Made by a program: the position numbers and the translations under genes. Below, piece after piece: positions 8,205-20,300 of a stretch of DNA of 64,000 nucleotides; the stretch's first letter is position 1; each line of letters opens with the position of its first letter. The DNA comes from Armatimonadota bacterium (GTDB lineage: Bacteria > Armatimonadota > UBA5829 > DSUL01). Under the pieces are notes generated by a model, which was not told the DNA's origin, did no database searches, and was given only the letters and a program-made list of their open reading frames with translations. The stretch spans positions 1,230,162 through 1,294,161 of the forward strand of contig AP024674.1 of the NCBI GenBank assembly GCA_025998755.1, read 5' to 3'.

Positions 8205-11078
8205 TCAGCCGGCGGCGGTGGCCAGCGAGGGTTCCTGCGGAGTCCGCACTCTATGCGCGTCACGCTCCAGCAGCGGCTTCAGGAAGCGGCCTGTATGGCT
8301 CTCCGGGCACTGCGCCACCACTTCCGGCGGTCCCGCAGCCACCACCCGACCGCCGCCTTCGCCTCCCTCCGGCCCCAGGTCGATGACCCAGTCCGCCGTC
8401 TTTACCACGTCCAGATTGTGCTCGATGACGATCACGCTGTTGCCCTGGTCCGTCAGGCGGCGAAGGACTTCGAGCAGTTTGCGGATATCGTGGAAATGGA
8501 GCCCTGTGGTGGGCTCATCCAGAATGTAGAGCGTGCGGCCGGTGCTGCGCTTGGAAAGCTCCGTGGCCAGCTTCACCCGCTGGGCCTCTCCGCCGGAGAG
8601 GGTGGTGGCCGGTTGCCCCAGGCGGATATAGTCCAGACCCACGTCATGAATGGTCCCCAGCTTGCGCGCGATGGGAGGGATGTTGCGGAAGAACTCCAAC
8701 GCCTGCGAGACCGTCATATCCAGAACATCTGCGATGTTCTTGCCTTTATAGCGGACCTCCAGCGTCTCCCGGTTGTAGCGTTTCCCCTTGCACACCTCGC
8801 ACGGGATGTAGACGTCGGGCAGGAAGTGCATCTCAATCTTGATGATCCCGTCGCCGCGGCACGCCTCGCAGCGCCCACCCTTCACATTGAAGCTGAACCG
8901 TCCCGGCTGATATCCCCGCATCCGCGCATCAGGAGTCTGCGCGAAGAGTGCCCGGATCAGATCGAACACGCCGGTATAGGTGGCCGGATTGGAGCGTGGC
9001 GTCCTGCCGATGGGCGACTGGTCAATGTCTATGACGCGGTCTATATGGGAGGCCCCCAGAAGTTCGTCATGCTCCCCCCACCCCCGGTATGCTCCGTAAA
9101 CCTCTCGCATCAGACGCGGGTAAAGAGTCTCCTGAATGAGGGTGCTCTTGCCGGAACCGGACACGCCCGTGACGCACACCAACATCCCGAGCGGGATCTC
9201 TACATCAATGTTCTTGAGATTGTGCTGGCGGGCTCCTATGATGCGCAGGGTGCGCCCGTCGGGCTGACGCCTCTTCTCCGGAACCGGGATGCACTCCTTA
9301 CCCGACAGATACTGCCCCGTGATGGAGTGCGGGTTGCGCTCGATGTCCTCCACCGATCCGGCCGCCACCACCTGCCCTCCGTGCTCGCCCGCGCCTGGCC
9401 CGATGTCCACCACGTAGTCGGCAGCGCGGATGGTATCCTCATCGTGCTCCACCACGATGATGGTGTTTCCCAGGTCCCGCAGACGCTGGAGGGTCTCGAT
9501 CAGACGGTGGTTATCGCGCTGGTGCAGGCCGATGCTTGGCTCGTCCAGAATGTAGAGTACGCCCATCAGGCCGGAGCCGATCTGCGTGGCCAGCCGGATG
9601 CGCTGCGCCTCCCCTCCCGCCAGCGTCCCTGCGGCTCGATCCAGCGTGAGATAGCCCAGACCCACATCCTGCAGGAAGCCCAGGCGCGTGCGGATCTCCT
9701 TGATGACCTGCCGGGCGATCATCTCCTGGCGCTCGGTGAGCTTCAGGCTGCCGAAAAACTCCAACGCGGCGCTGACGGAAAGCGCGGTCACCTCCGCGAT
9801 GTTCTTGCCGTCCACCCGGACCGCCAGGCTCTCTGGCTTCAGGCGTTTGCCCCCGCAAGACTCGCAGGGGTATTCCGTCATGAACTTCTCGGTCTCGTCC
9901 TTCATTTGTTGGGACGAGGAATCCCTGTAGCGCCGGTCCAGCCAGGTCATCACTCCCTCGAAGCGGGTCTCCCAGACGCGCTGGCGCCCGTAGCGGCTGC
10001 GGAAGCGCACCTGCACGGGGCGGCTGTCCCCGTAGAGTATGGCCCTCTGCTGCTCCGGCGTCAGGCGCTCCCAGGGAGTATCCAGAGAGAATCCCAGATT
10101 GTGCGCCAACCCCTGCAAAATGGAGTTCCAGTATTCGCTGGTGGTCCCCGCCAGGGGAGCGATGGCTCCACGGTTGATGGACAACCGGGGATTCGGCACA
10201 ACCAGATTCTCATCCAGACGCAGGAAGGAGCCCAGACCATGGCAATCCGGACAGGCTCCATAAGGACTGTTGAAGGAGAAGTTGCGCGGCGCAAGCTCCT
10301 CCAGACTGACCCCGCAGTCCGGACACCCGAACGCCTCGCTGAAGGTCATCTCCTCCCCGTCCACGACGGCCACCGTCACCAACCCGTCGGCCAGGCGCAA
10401 TGCCGTGGTGACGGAGTCGGAGACCCGGCCCGCAGCGTCGGGGCGAAGCACGATGCGGTCCACCACCACCTCAATGGTATGCTGCTTGTAGCGCTCCATC
10501 GGGATGTCGTCGGTGACCTCGTAGACCGTGCCGTCCACGCGCACCCGAACAAACCCCTGCTGACGCGCATCGTCAATCACCTGACGGTAAATGCCTTTGC
10601 GCCCCCGCACCAGCGGAGCCAGGATCAACAAACGGCTGCCTTCCGGCAAAGCCATCACCGCGTCCACAATCTGCTCCGCAGTCTGTCGGCTCACCGGCTT
10701 TCCGCACAGATGGCAGTGCGGAATCCCGATGCGAGCAAACAGGAGGCGCAGATAGTCATAGATCTCCGTGACGGTCCCAACGGTGGAGCGAGGATTGCGA
10801 GTGGTGGATTTCTGGTCTATGGACACGGCAGGGGACAGCCCCTGAATATCGTCCACGTCCGGCTTGTCCATCTGCCCCAGAAACTGGCGGGCATAAGCGG
10901 ACAGGGACTCCACATACCGCCGCTGCCCTTCGGCGTAGATGGTATCGAACGCAAGCGACGACTTCCCCGAACCCGACAGACCGGTGATGACCACCAGGCG
11001 ATCCCGCGGGATCTCCACATTGATGTTCTTCAGGTTGTGCTGGCGCGCGCCGAGGACTACAATACGATCCTGTGACAT
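8205..11078 (-). CDS. uvrA: Excinuclease ABC subunit A
   Basis: Damage-recognition ATPase of nucleotide excision repair, 957 residues. Two ABC ATPase halves are complete: Walker [10 protein letters not shown] near residue 31 and GVSGSGKST near 645, ABC signatures LAGGEAQR and LSGGEAQR, and both zinc modules (CPDCG ... CPDCHG in the first half, CEACRGDG ... CEVCKGKR in the second). The UvrB-binding region lies in the first half. A TTG four codons upstream is possible, but the ATG at 11078 matches the family start MSQDRIVV and has GTGAGG upstream. uvrB ends 40 bases upstream on the same strand, so uvrB-uvrA is an operon. No LexA-type box was recognised ahead of uvrB. Confidence 0.97.
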   Translation of the reverse strand: MSQDRIVVLGARQHNLKNINVEIPRDRLVVITGLSGSGKSSLAFDTIYAEGQRRYVESLSAYARQFLGQMDKPDVDDIQGLSPAVSIDQKSTTRNPRSTVGTVTEIYDYLRLLFARIGIPHCHLCGKPVSRQTAEQIVDAVMALPEGSRLLILAPLVRGRKGIYRQVIDDARQQGFVRVRVDGTVYEVTDDIPMERYKQHTIEVVVDRIVLRPDAAGRVSDSVTTALRLADGLVTVAVVDGEEMTFSEAFGCPDCGVSLEELAPRNFSFNSPYGACPDCHGLGSFLRLDENLVVPNPRLSINRGAIAPLAGTTSEYWNSILQGLAHNLGFSLDTPWERLTPEQQRAILYGDSRPVQVRFRSRYGRQRVWETRFEGVMTWLDRRYRDSSSQQMKDETEKFMTEYPCESCGGKRLKPESLAVRVDGKNIAEVTALSVSAALEFFGSLKLTERQEMIARQVIKEIRTRLGFLQDVGLGYLTLDRAAGTLAGGEAQRIRLATQIGSGLMGVLYILDEPSIGLHQRDNHRLIETLQRLRDLGNTIIVVEHDEDTIRAADYVVDIGPGAGEHGGQVVAAGSVEDIERNPHSITGQYLSGKECIPVPEKRRQPDGRTLRIIGARQHNLKNIDVEIPLGMLVCVTGVSGSGKSTLIQETLYPRLMREVYGAYRGWGEHDELLGASHIDRVIDIDQSPIGRTPRSNPATYTGVFDLIRALFAQTPDARMRGYQPGRFSFNVKGGRCEACRGDGIIKIEMHFLPDVYIPCEVCKGKRYNRETLEVRYKGKNIADVLDMTVSQALEFFRNIPPIARKLGTIHDVGLDYIRLGQPATTLSGGEAQRVKLATELSKRSTGRTLYILDEPTTGLHFHDIRKLLEVLRRLTDQGNSVIVIEHNLDVVKTADWVIDLGPEGGEGGGRVVAAGPPEVVAQCPESHTGRFLKPLLERDAHRVRTPQEPSLATAAG

Positions 11079-11118
11079 CTCAGGCTGCAAACCTCACGAG
11101 TTTCTCCCTTCGATGGCC

Positions 11119-13188
11119 TCAACGACGCCCGGCACGGGCTGCGGCCCGCCTCTGGGCCGGCGTGACCGCTTCATCCACGAGAGAACCCTTCGGCAGGAGC
11201 TTTTTCAGGCGCGTGATCTCATCCCGGAGCAGAGCGGCCTGTTCGAACTCCAGCGCGCGGGCAGCCGCCTTCATCTCCTTTTCCAGGTCGCTGATCGTGA
11301 GCATCAACTGATCCAGCGGCACGGCATCTCCACGGATGGAACGGGATCTGCCAAGCGCTCCGGGCTCACTATCCCGCGCCGCGCCCGCGCCGAGCCTCGG
11401 AGCTTCCAGAACGTCCCGAATGGCCTTGCGGACGGTGCGCGGCTCTATGCCGTGCTCTCTGTTGTAAGCCATCTGGATCTCACGGCGTCTGTTCGTCTCG
11501 TCAATGGCTCTGCGCATGGAATCCGTTATGGTATCCGCGAATAGGAGCACCTTGCCGGAGGCATTCCGGGCAGCCCGCCCGATGATCTGGATGAGCGACG
11601 TGTCGGAGCGCAGGAAACCCTCCTTGTCCGCGTCCAGAACCGCAACCAGCGCCACCTCGGGCAGATCCAGTCCCTCCCTGAGAAGGTTGATCCCCACCAC
11701 CACATCATAGACACCCAACCGGAGGTCCCTCAGAATCGCGATGCGGTCCAGTGTCTCGATCTCCGAATGGAGATAGTGCACTTTGAACCCGCACTCCAGG
11801 AGATATTCTGAGAGATCCTCGGCCATCTTCTTGGTCAGCGTGGTCACCAGCACCCGCTCGTCGCTTTCGACGCAGCGGCGTATCTCGGAGATCAGGCCAT
11901 CTATCTGTCCCTTTGTGGGCCGGACCTCCACCTCCGGGTCCACCAGGCCGGTGGGCCGGATAAGCTGTTCAACGATCTGTTGCGAGTGTTTCCGCTCGTA
12001 GGGTCCGGGCGTGGCGCTTACGAAGATGGTCTGTCCCATCAGCGCCTCGAACTCCTCGAACTTCAGAGGACGGTTATCGAGCGCGGAAGGAAGGCGGAAT
12101 CCATATTCGACAAGCGTCTCCTTCCGAGAGCGGTCACCGTTATACATCCCGTGGATTTGCGGTATGGTCTGATGGGACTCATCAATGAACAGCAGATAAT
12201 CCTTCGGGAAGTAGGAAAGCAATGTCGCAGGCGGCGAGCCGGGCGGGCGGCGATCGAAGATGCGGGAGTAGTTCTCAATGCCGTTGCAGTATCCCACCTC
12301 CCGGATCATCTCCATATCGTAGCGCGTCCGCTGCTCAATACGCTGGGCCTCGATGTAGCGCCCCTGCTTCTCGAAGAACGCCACACGCTCCAGCATCTCC
12401 TCTTCGATCTCCCGCAGCAGCTCCTCCAACTGGTCCGCCGGCGTGACGTAATGTGTCGCAGGAAAGATGGTCACCCGGTCCAGCTCGGCGGTCACCTCAC
12501 CCGTCACGGGATCCACCGTGGTGATCTTCTCCAGCTCGTCTCCGAAGAACTCCAGGCGTGTCAGGATCTCCTCATCCGCCGGCTGAATCTCCAGAGTATC
12601 TCCCCGCACGCGGAACGTGCCTCGCCCCCCGCCGAAATCGTTCCGGACGAACTGCATGGTTATGAGCTGACGCAGCACTTCGTCGCGCGGGTAACACTCG
12701 CCACGCCGGAAGGTCATCAGGCTCTTCAGATATTCCTCGGGAGAACCCAGGCCGTAAATGCAGGAGACGCTCGCCACGACCACCACATCGCGCCGCTCAA
12801 GCACCGCCTGAGTCGCGGAGTGCCTCAGCCGGTCTATTTCATCGTTTATGGAACTGTCTTTCTCGATGTAGGTGTCCGTCTGCGGTACATACGCCTCGGG
12901 CTGGTAATAGTCGTAATAGGAAACGAAGTACTCGACGGCATTCTCACCAAAGAACTCCCGGAACTCGCTGCAAAGCTGAGCCGCAAGCGTCTTGTTGTGG
13001 GCGATGACCAGTGTGGGACGCTGCAGGCGTTCGATGACATTCGCCATGGTGAATGTCTTGCCGGAGCCGGTGACCCCCAGCAGGGTCTGCATCTTCATCC
13101 CGTCCAGCACGCCCTGGACAAGCTTGTCAATGGCCTGTGGTTGGTCCCCTGTGGGTCTGAGATCGGTTGTCAGCCGGAACTGAGACAT
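11119..13188 (-). CDS. uvrB: Excinuclease ABC subunit B
   Basis: Helicase-like core of nucleotide excision repair, 689 residues. Walker A is GVTGSGKT near residue 39; the beta-hairpin that clamps DNA is in the [12 protein letters not shown] segment; helicase motifs include DESH, SATPG, and the late QIIGRAARN. The C-terminal UVR domain that binds UvrC and UvrA is present ([17 protein letters not shown], about residues 640-675). Standard length. It is the first gene of uvrB-uvrA. Upstream 13189-13345 separates it from the preceding surface-protein operon and contains a hairpin at 13285-13310. Confidence 0.97.
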   Translation of the reverse strand: MSQFRLTTDLRPTGDQPQAIDKLVQGVLDGMKMQTLLGVTGSGKTFTMANVIERLQRPTLVIAHNKTLAAQLCSEFREFFGENAVEYFVSYYDYYQPEAYVPQTDTYIEKDSSINDEIDRLRHSATQAVLERRDVVVVASVSCIYGLGSPEEYLKSLMTFRRGECYPRDEVLRQLITMQFVRNDFGGGRGTFRVRGDTLEIQPADEEILTRLEFFGDELEKITTVDPVTGEVTAELDRVTIFPATHYVTPADQLEELLREIEEEMLERVAFFEKQGRYIEAQRIEQRTRYDMEMIREVGYCNGIENYSRIFDRRPPGSPPATLLSYFPKDYLLFIDESHQTIPQIHGMYNGDRSRKETLVEYGFRLPSALDNRPLKFEEFEALMGQTIFVSATPGPYERKHSQQIVEQLIRPTGLVDPEVEVRPTKGQIDGLISEIRRCVESDERVLVTTLTKKMAEDLSEYLLECGFKVHYLHSEIETLDRIAILRDLRLGVYDVVVGINLLREGLDLPEVALVAVLDADKEGFLRSDTSLIQIIGRAARNASGKVLLFADTITDSMRRAIDETNRRREIQMAYNREHGIEPRTVRKAIRDVLEAPRLGAGAARDSEPGALGRSRSIRGDAVPLDQLMLTISDLEKEMKAAARALEFEQAALLRDEITRLKKLLPKGSLVDEAVTPAQRRAAARAGRR

Positions 13189-13284
13189 TGTCGCTAACAG
13201 GCTCCCGGGAGGGTCCGGGGACTTCCCGAATTCAGCATATCTGAACGGCCCCGCGCCTGCCAGTGCGCTTTTGCCGGGAAGGCC

Positions 13285-13310
13285 GAAGGCCGTCCCTCAG
13301 GACGGCCTTC
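13285..13310 (-). terminator. Hairpin between the surface-protein operon and uvrB
   Basis: A perfect 11-bp stem (13285-13295 with 13300-13310) and 4-base loop lies 35 bases beyond the stop of the small CsgG-like gene. There is no T-run after it on the minus strand, so it may be a weak or factor-assisted terminator, or a 3'-end stabiliser. Confidence 0.45.
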
Positions 13311-13345
13311 ATATTCAACAATCTCTGTGCAGTATTGGTGCCCGA

Positions 13346-14263
13346 TCAGAACGGGGGCGGCGGCGGGCCATCAATGCCAGTCCCTCCTCCGCCACCACCG
13401 CCTCCGCCGGCAATGAGAATTCCGGCCAGGATGGCAAGGGCCGCAAGGATGCCCGTATTATTCTTTTTCTTTTTCTGCCCGGCTGCCGCTTCATCGCGCT
13501 GGGTCTGACCCTCGGCTCCGTTCTGGGCCGCCGTAGGCCGGGCGATGCCCGGGAAGCGAGCTACGATCTGCTGCACCGCATCTTCCGTCGCAGCCAGCGC
13601 GAACTGTTCCGGCAACCCGGCCGCCATATTCGCCGGCGAGCGGCCCGTGGCCACCAGGGTCTGTCCCTCAACCCGCCCGGTCTCCGCGTTCAGGATCTCC
13701 GCCGTGATGGTAATCTGACCTTCCCGCTTCTCCGAGTTGAACTCGAAGTCCGTAATGGCACCCACCATAACCCGGGGAAACCCCATGACCTGCGCGATAC
13801 GCAGAGCGCGCTCGATCTGATCGTCCTCAATTCCGAACGGCCCGCGCACGTCGGACTCCCGCACAGCGTTCTCCTCCTGAGCCCTGCGGATGATCGGATG
13901 CCGCGGATTATACAGCACGCCACTGTACCGGCGGCTGAGCATGGAAGCATCCTTCATCGCGCGAGCCACCCTCGGCCCCAGGGTATTCGCATTCTGCTCC
14001 ACCTGGCTATCGAAGGGCATGATGAGTAACCCGAGCCGGGGTCCGGTGTATACCGGCTGATCCGAGGCCGGAGCGGGCGCGGGAGATTCCGTTGCGGGAG
14101 CAGGCGAAGCGGCCGGCTGGACCGCCGGAGTCGAGACCGGCGGCAACGTAACCGCTGGTTCCACGTCCACAGCGGCCACCGAAGTCGCCAGACAGGCACC
14201 CAGCAACGCCGCAAGCGCCACTTTCCCCGCGCGGAGGGCATACTCTCTCATAGTGACTTGCAT
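13346..14263 (-). CDS. Secreted CsgG-like protein with KKNN-transmembrane-Gly/Pro tail
   Basis: A 305-residue protein, last in the six-gene operon. A signal peptide (to about VAAVD, residue 34) is followed by a Pro/Ala-rich linker (to about 70), then a globular domain starting GLLIMPFDSQ whose order of strands and helices resembles the CsgG / periplasmic assembly-factor fold (residues about 75-230). The tail is unusual: a polar segment, KKKKNN, a hydrophobic helix of about 17 residues, nine glycines and a terminal Gly-Pro-rich DGPPPPPF. The CsgG resemblance is by pattern only and is a moderate call. The KKNN-helix pattern recurs in the CsgG/FlgT-like protein that opens the operon. Two ATG codons (14263 or 14251) are possible starts; 51 bases separate it from the giant gene. 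Possible role: envelope anchoring or secretion of the large exoproteins. Confidence 0.6.
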   Translation of the reverse strand: MQVTMREYALRAGKVALAALLGACLATSVAAVDVEPAVTLPPVSTPAVQPAASPAPATESPAPAPASDQPVYTGPRLGLLIMPFDSQVEQNANTLGPRVARAMKDASMLSRRYSGVLYNPRHPIIRRAQEENAVRESDVRGPFGIEDDQIERALRIAQVMGFPRVMVGAITDFEFNSEKREGQITITAEILNAETGRVEGQTLVATGRSPANMAAGLPEQFALAATEDAVQQIVARFPGIARPTAAQNGAEGQTQRDEAAAGQKKKKNNTGILAALAILAGILIAGGGGGGGGGTGIDGPPPPPF

Positions 14264-14314
14264 CGGTTTATCCGTAGATTCCCTTTCTGTGTCTCCTGCT
14301 TATGCGCCCGCTTT

Positions 14315-17300
14315 TCAGGGCCGCAGAATCAGTTCACAGTCCACCAGTGCCCGGATCCAGTAGCCGCGTCCAGGCTCAAGTTGGGTCACCTGCGTACCAG
14401 GCCGCACCAGGAAGTATTCCCCGCGCGTACCGGCAGCTGGGTTCCAGCCCCAGGCATAGTCGCGGATCCATCCGGCAGCCGCGGCCGAGGCCAGGGTCCG
14501 GACCTGCCCCTGGTAACGCACCTGCGCATTACCCAGGTTGACCGGCACGGCGAACACAGAGGCGACCTGGTTCCATCCGGTATTCAGCGACACTGCATAC
14601 GGAGTGTCCTGCGGCCACAGCCGGCCCGACGCGTAGACAGTCTCCGTGGTGGTGGGCATCACCCAGAACCCGGATCCGCCCTGCATTTGCATCGAGGCGC
14701 GGTCCGTGGGATACATTAGGTAGCGGTTAAGCGTGGGGCTCCACATAGCCAGCCGCATCCGAGTGGCCGCATCGTCCGCCGTATTGCCGGGCGTCCCACC
14801 GTCGCCAAACACATCCGCCGGATCGGCACTCGTGGGAATGACGCTCAGGCCGATCATATCTATCCGGTTGCGGACCAGGCTGATAGCATACCCACCCACC
14901 GTGACCGATTGAATGGTGGACTGGGCGGGATATCCTCCGCCGCCTCCCCAGGCAACGCTGATGGTCCACAGACCGCTCACGTTTGCCGGCCCCAGGCTCA
15001 CCGAATAGTCCCCGGACGACGAAGTGGTGACGGTCCGGGAGATGACGGAGCCATCCTCCTCGCGCGTCGCTGTAATTGTCAGCGTCGCAGGGTTGAGACT
15101 GGCCGGAGTCAGGCTGCCCGAGACCACGATCTCGTCCCCCAGGTTCGGGGCGGAGGGCGCAATGTTCAGGACCAGGCTGGCTCCACTGACCGTCGGCCCG
15201 GTGAACACCGCGCTGCCAGCCGGCAAACGGGTGGTCGCCTGTCCGTTGCTCGCCGTGAAGTAGTAAGTATGCGTCCCGGCCGTCAGCTGGATGGGCGGCG
15301 ACTTGTACAGTGATCGTCCCTGAGCATCCGAATAGGACGGATCCCGGGTCATTACACGTCCAGCCTGGTTATCTATAAACACCATCACCGAAGTCGCCGG
15401 CGCCCCGTTCGGGTCGCGATACTTCACGCTGTAGATGAACGTGCTGGGAGTCCCGGCAACGGCATCCACACGCCCTTCGGTCAACTCCGGCTCCACCAGA
15501 TCCTGAACCAGTGGCCCGCTCTGGAGAGCCATCGCCTCGGCATCCTGGAAGCCGTCATTGGCAACGAAGCGGAAGTTGTGGCTACCCAGACCAAGCGTCG
15601 AGGAATAGCTGTAGACCACACCATTGCGGTAGTTCGTCCCTGAAGTGACCTTGGTCATATCGATCGGAGCGCCACCATCAATGATGACCCGCACGAACGC
15701 CGGAGCGTCATTGTCCGCATCCGAATAGGTCACCGACCAGGTGAACACCGTGGAGGTGGTGCCGTTGGCCGGCGAGACCCCCTGCCCCGGCCCGATTGTC
15801 AGGACCGGCCGCGAGTTGATGGTCACAGTCGGGTCGCTTGCGCCCGTAGGATCCGCCGGGAAGCGGGTAAGCGTGGCTCCACTCCTGTAGCCGTCGGAGG
15901 CCACAAAGTGGAACCGGTGCGTCCCGGCCGGCAGATTGCCGATAACCGCCTGGTGGACCACCGGGCTCGTCCAGTCCGACGGCGGCGAAACCGGGCTCAT
16001 CAACACGGGTTCATGAACGCCGTCGGTGAACACCAGCATCACGTATCCTACAAGTCCGCTGTGCGGAGCAGCCGGATCATTGTCTGCGTCGGAGTAGCTC
16101 ACCCTGAATGTGAACGTGTCCGATGCCAGGCCGCTCACCGGATTCACGGAACCCGCCGTCAGGACCGGCGGAACATTCCCCACAGGCGCCGCGCTGCGCA
16201 CGGTTGGGCCGTTCAGTTCGCCGCTCGCGGGGAATCTCACCACGGTGCTGGTGGGCGGAGCCACAACGCTGAAGTGATACGTATGCGCCCCGATGGGCAG
16301 CGCCGAGGTCACCACCTGATAGGTCACCGGCTGGCGATAGTTGGTGGACGGGGGCGTCGGCTGAGTCATCACCAGCGAGGCGATGGACACCGTGTCACCC
16401 ACCGTGATGCCCTCCGCCGCCGGATCCGTCACTCCGATGTTCACCGTGTTGGCACTGTTCGTCAGAACCAGGAAGGTCTTGCCTGTGGCAGACGTAGCGG
16501 TCTGCTGGGTTCCGGTATCCGGTGACAGCACGAGTCCAGTGGTGATCTGCAGGATCTTACCGGCCAGCACGCCGGGCTGCCAGTTCGCTCCCTGGATCGT
16601 CAACGTGGACCCATTGATCGCGGCGATAATGCCGGAGTAGTCAATCTCCTGCGGATTGTCAATCCATACCCGCGGGTAACCGACTCCCGGCGCGTCGCCG
16701 TCCGGATCCGTGAACTGGACGGTATAGGTCACCGGAGTGCCCGGCAGGTTCCCAGCCGTGGGATTGGGCGAGACGCTCCCGTTCAGCAGCCGGGGATCAT
16801 CATTCACCACAGGTCCAGACAATGGCACCACATTCGTAATGACGGTGGCCGAGTTCTGGGAGCCATTGGCATCGAACAGGGCATAGCCCGTGCCGTCCGA
16901 CGCCTCGAAGTAGTACTGATGAGTCCCACTGGACAGGGTGGTCGTGTAGGTGAAGGTCACCCCATTGGTATAGATCGGTGAGCTTCCCGCCACCGGCTGC
17001 ATCGGATAGGGTACCCCGTCAATGACCACCCGCACAAACGCCGGTGGCTCTCCGGTCTGACCATCCACGTCCGTATAAACCACGGTGAAGGTGAACGGCG
17101 TCGAGCTGCCGCCGTCTACCAGGCCGGGCAGATCCGGCGAGAAGCGTCCCTCCGTCAGGATAGGCGGGTTGTTCTGACCGACGGTCGGGCCAGCTGCGGC
17201 GAACCAGTACTCGATATCCACGTTGTCCGGAGCCGTGTTCGCAGTCCTGAATAGTACCCGACCGTTCACGAAGTCAATACGGTAGTCGCCTGCATTGTAG

Positions 17301-20300
17301 TAGTCAATGTAGACCAGGCGGACTCCCGGCGGCAGAGCGGCGCCAAGGGCGATGACTCCCGTAGCGGCATTATATTTTCCGCTGTTGCCAACGTTGTAGT
17401 AGTCCGTGCCGATCCGGTTCGGGTTGTCGTAGACGCCCCTCACCTCGTGCACCACCGCGGGATCCACTGTAATCGTGAAGCCGTCAGTCGAGACGGAGCG
17501 GATGGCCGGGTCACCTGGCAGCAGCTGACCGGTGAATTCGCGGCGGAGCACCGATCCGTTCTTCAGGATGCGCGGCTCCAGCAGGATGCCGGGGTCCCCA
17601 ATTGCCGTCGCCGGCAGCGGCCCCACGATGGGGCTGCGGCTGGTGGCATAAAGCCTGCCGGACGAGCTGGACGCAAAGCTCAGAACCTCACCCGCACCCT
17701 CCCCCGAAGGCTGGCGCGTGATGGCCATCGCGCTGGGCGATGTGGACGGGTTGAACTGAGCGACAAACGTCCCGTCGCTGGCTTGGAAGCTATAGAAGTA
17801 ATCGACCGGCAGATCGCCGGGGTTCTCCGGTCCGGGCAGGGTGGTCACATACTCGAACACCGCACCGTCACTGTAGACCGTGTCTGACGGCACACGCTGG
17901 CTCATGTTGTTGCCACTGTCCCAGATGATGGGGTTAGCAGCGTAGGTCACCCAGACGTCGCGGCTGGCGTCCGCAAGAGGCGTACCCAGCGTGATCTCGC
18001 CCGTGCTGGCGTCGAACGAACCGCCGGTATAGTGGTTCGTCCCCTCCCCCTGAGAATTGGTCCAGACACCCGTAACCGACAGCACCGGGACGAAGCGGGT
18101 GCGGACCGTGGTGGCGCTGGAAGGCTTTACCCGCTCCAGCGTGCGCACGGTCCGGGGATCGCCAACCTGATAGCGGGCGCCGATGAACACCTTCACGTAG
18201 CTCGGCGGACGGTTATTCGGATGCTTGTAAGTGACCTCATACACCCAGCGGGTAGCCGAACTTGCCGTTCCATCCGGCGAACGCACGCGACCGCTCTCCA
18301 GCGTCGGTTGCTCGAGAGCTGCGACGGTCGGTCCGGAGAACCAGTTGAACACGTCCGGCTGGGTGGACGAAGGATAACGCACTAGCTCCCCGAAGATGAC
18401 ATCGCTCGGGTCGGTTGGTCGGCCCCAGTCGTCCGCAAACTCGAACCGGTAGCGCTTCAGGCCCAGACCCAGGGAAGCCGCCTCGACGGAAGAGAGCCGG
18501 TACTCATACTGCACTCCTGCGGCAAAGTTATTATCGGTCTGGACCACCTTGCGCATCGTCACGCGCAACTGGCTGCCGTTGCCGCGGTCAATGATCAGAT
18601 CCGTGAGAGCCGGCCGCTGATTGTCCGCATCCCGGTAAGTCACGCGGTAGACGAACTCCGTCCCCAGCGGTCCTATAGTGGGTGTGACGCTGTGGTTGCT
18701 GAGCACGGGAGCGGTGTTGACGTACGGCCCCGGCATGTAGTCGTTGTTGGAGGCGTACTGATCACCGGGGACGTACGGATCCACCCACCAGCTCCAGCTT
18801 TGATCCTCGGCCGGGCTTAGCACAGGCGGCTCCAAGAGGCGTCCGTCCGGGCGCACCGGGAAGCGCACTGGTCCCATCCCAACGTCCGCCTCGAAGTAAT
18901 ACGTATGCGGACCGGGTGACAACGTCATACTGCGGGTGTAGAGCAGCCCGTTTTTGTAGTCGTCAGGAGTGATGCTGCCGGCTGGCTTCGCTGGGATCAT
19001 GTCGTAACCCGTGTAAGGGCCGCTCGCATCCGCGGTGTTGTTGATAAAGACCTTGATATAGTTCGGAGCGCGGCCCACCTTGGTGACCGGGTCGAACGAC
19101 TGGAAGATGACGTGGAATGTGAATACCGTGGAGGTGGTTCCTCCGCAGGTCTCGATCAACCGCTCGATGACCGGTCCGCTGCCCACTTCGGGAATCGGCC
19201 TGTGGCTTGGATAGCGGAACGACGGGTTCACCGCCCGCTTGTAAGGCGAGATGGTCCCTAGGAACCACCCACCGCCGACGTGGCCAGATGCGTCCTGCCC
19301 GAACGGGATGCCGCTGAGCAGCGCATGGACCACCGGATACCGTGTGGAAGGATAAGGGTAAGCGCGCCCTGTAACGCTGTTTAACAGGTTCCAGAGCTGC
19401 GGCGGCTTCGGCTGCCCCGGCAGCCACGTCTGCGGCTCAACACCCGGCAGGTAGCTGTGCCGGTCCACGTAACTGTAGGCATCAAAGCGCGTTGTGCTCT
19501 GATACCGCCCGCGGTTGTTCGGAGCCTGCCGCTCGGGATCGGGATCAGTGACATTCTCCAGCAAGCGCGGCGTTCCTTCCCGATAGGCCGGAGGGTTCTG
19601 CTCCGTCCACCACGGGTTGGCATAGGGATCATTCGGATTGATATCTATCTGCGGCACCGGGCTGATCGGGTTGATGAAAGCGAAGTCGTCATCATCCAGC
19701 CGGTGCAGGAACGAGTCGTCGGCAGCCGCGAAGAAATAGCGATGCTGCCCCACGGGCATCGCGATGTAGTTGTTCGGCCGTGTGGACTGTGGGTCTGCAT
19801 TGGGTTTATCAGCCCGCTGAACCCAACCCTGGAAGCCATTGTTGGGTTCGAACTTCAGCAGATAACCGACACCGAAGTCCGCGTTGTTGTCCAGCCGGGA
19901 ATAAGTGCTATCACTCGGCACCTCTTTGGCCATCCCGAAGATGCGATACTCCGGCTCGCCGTCATACTTGATGTAGACGTGAGCTCCAGTTGCGCCCGGA
20001 CGTCCGTCCGCCACGGGATTCCACGGTTTGGGGGGCTGGCCATCTGGATACTGCTCAGTTCCCGCGCAGAAGTAGCGCATGCGGAATGCAAACGTGTTCG
20101 ACGAGTTTCCTTCGTCCGGTCGGCTCTGGTTGAACGGCACGAACTGCCGCCAGTCGGTCCTTCGCAGGAAGCCAAGGCCGAGGTCTTTCAGGTATGACTC
20201 AACGATGAGCGGATCGTAGTATTTCTCCGGCGTCAGACGATAGCGGTCGTCGTTGGGATTGGCTCCGGCCGGGATGTTCGATGCGGTCTCGACGTTGACC

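Noticed and set aside
8081-8263. A 60-residue minus-strand frame with a hydrophobic stretch after uvrA
   Set aside because: It begins inside the last 59 bases of uvrA, has no ribosome site that I can see and no relatives recognised; hydrophobicity alone is weak evidence.
7893-11075. A 1060-codon open frame antisense to uvrA
   Set aside because: It mirrors uvrA in a GC-rich genome, has His/Arg/Pro-rich composition and no family motifs; uvrA is complete and unambiguous on the other strand.
13189-13284. LexA/SOS box ahead of uvrB
   Set aside because: Neither the CTGT-N8-ACAG nor the GAAC-N4-GTTC type pattern was found, so SOS control is not claimed.
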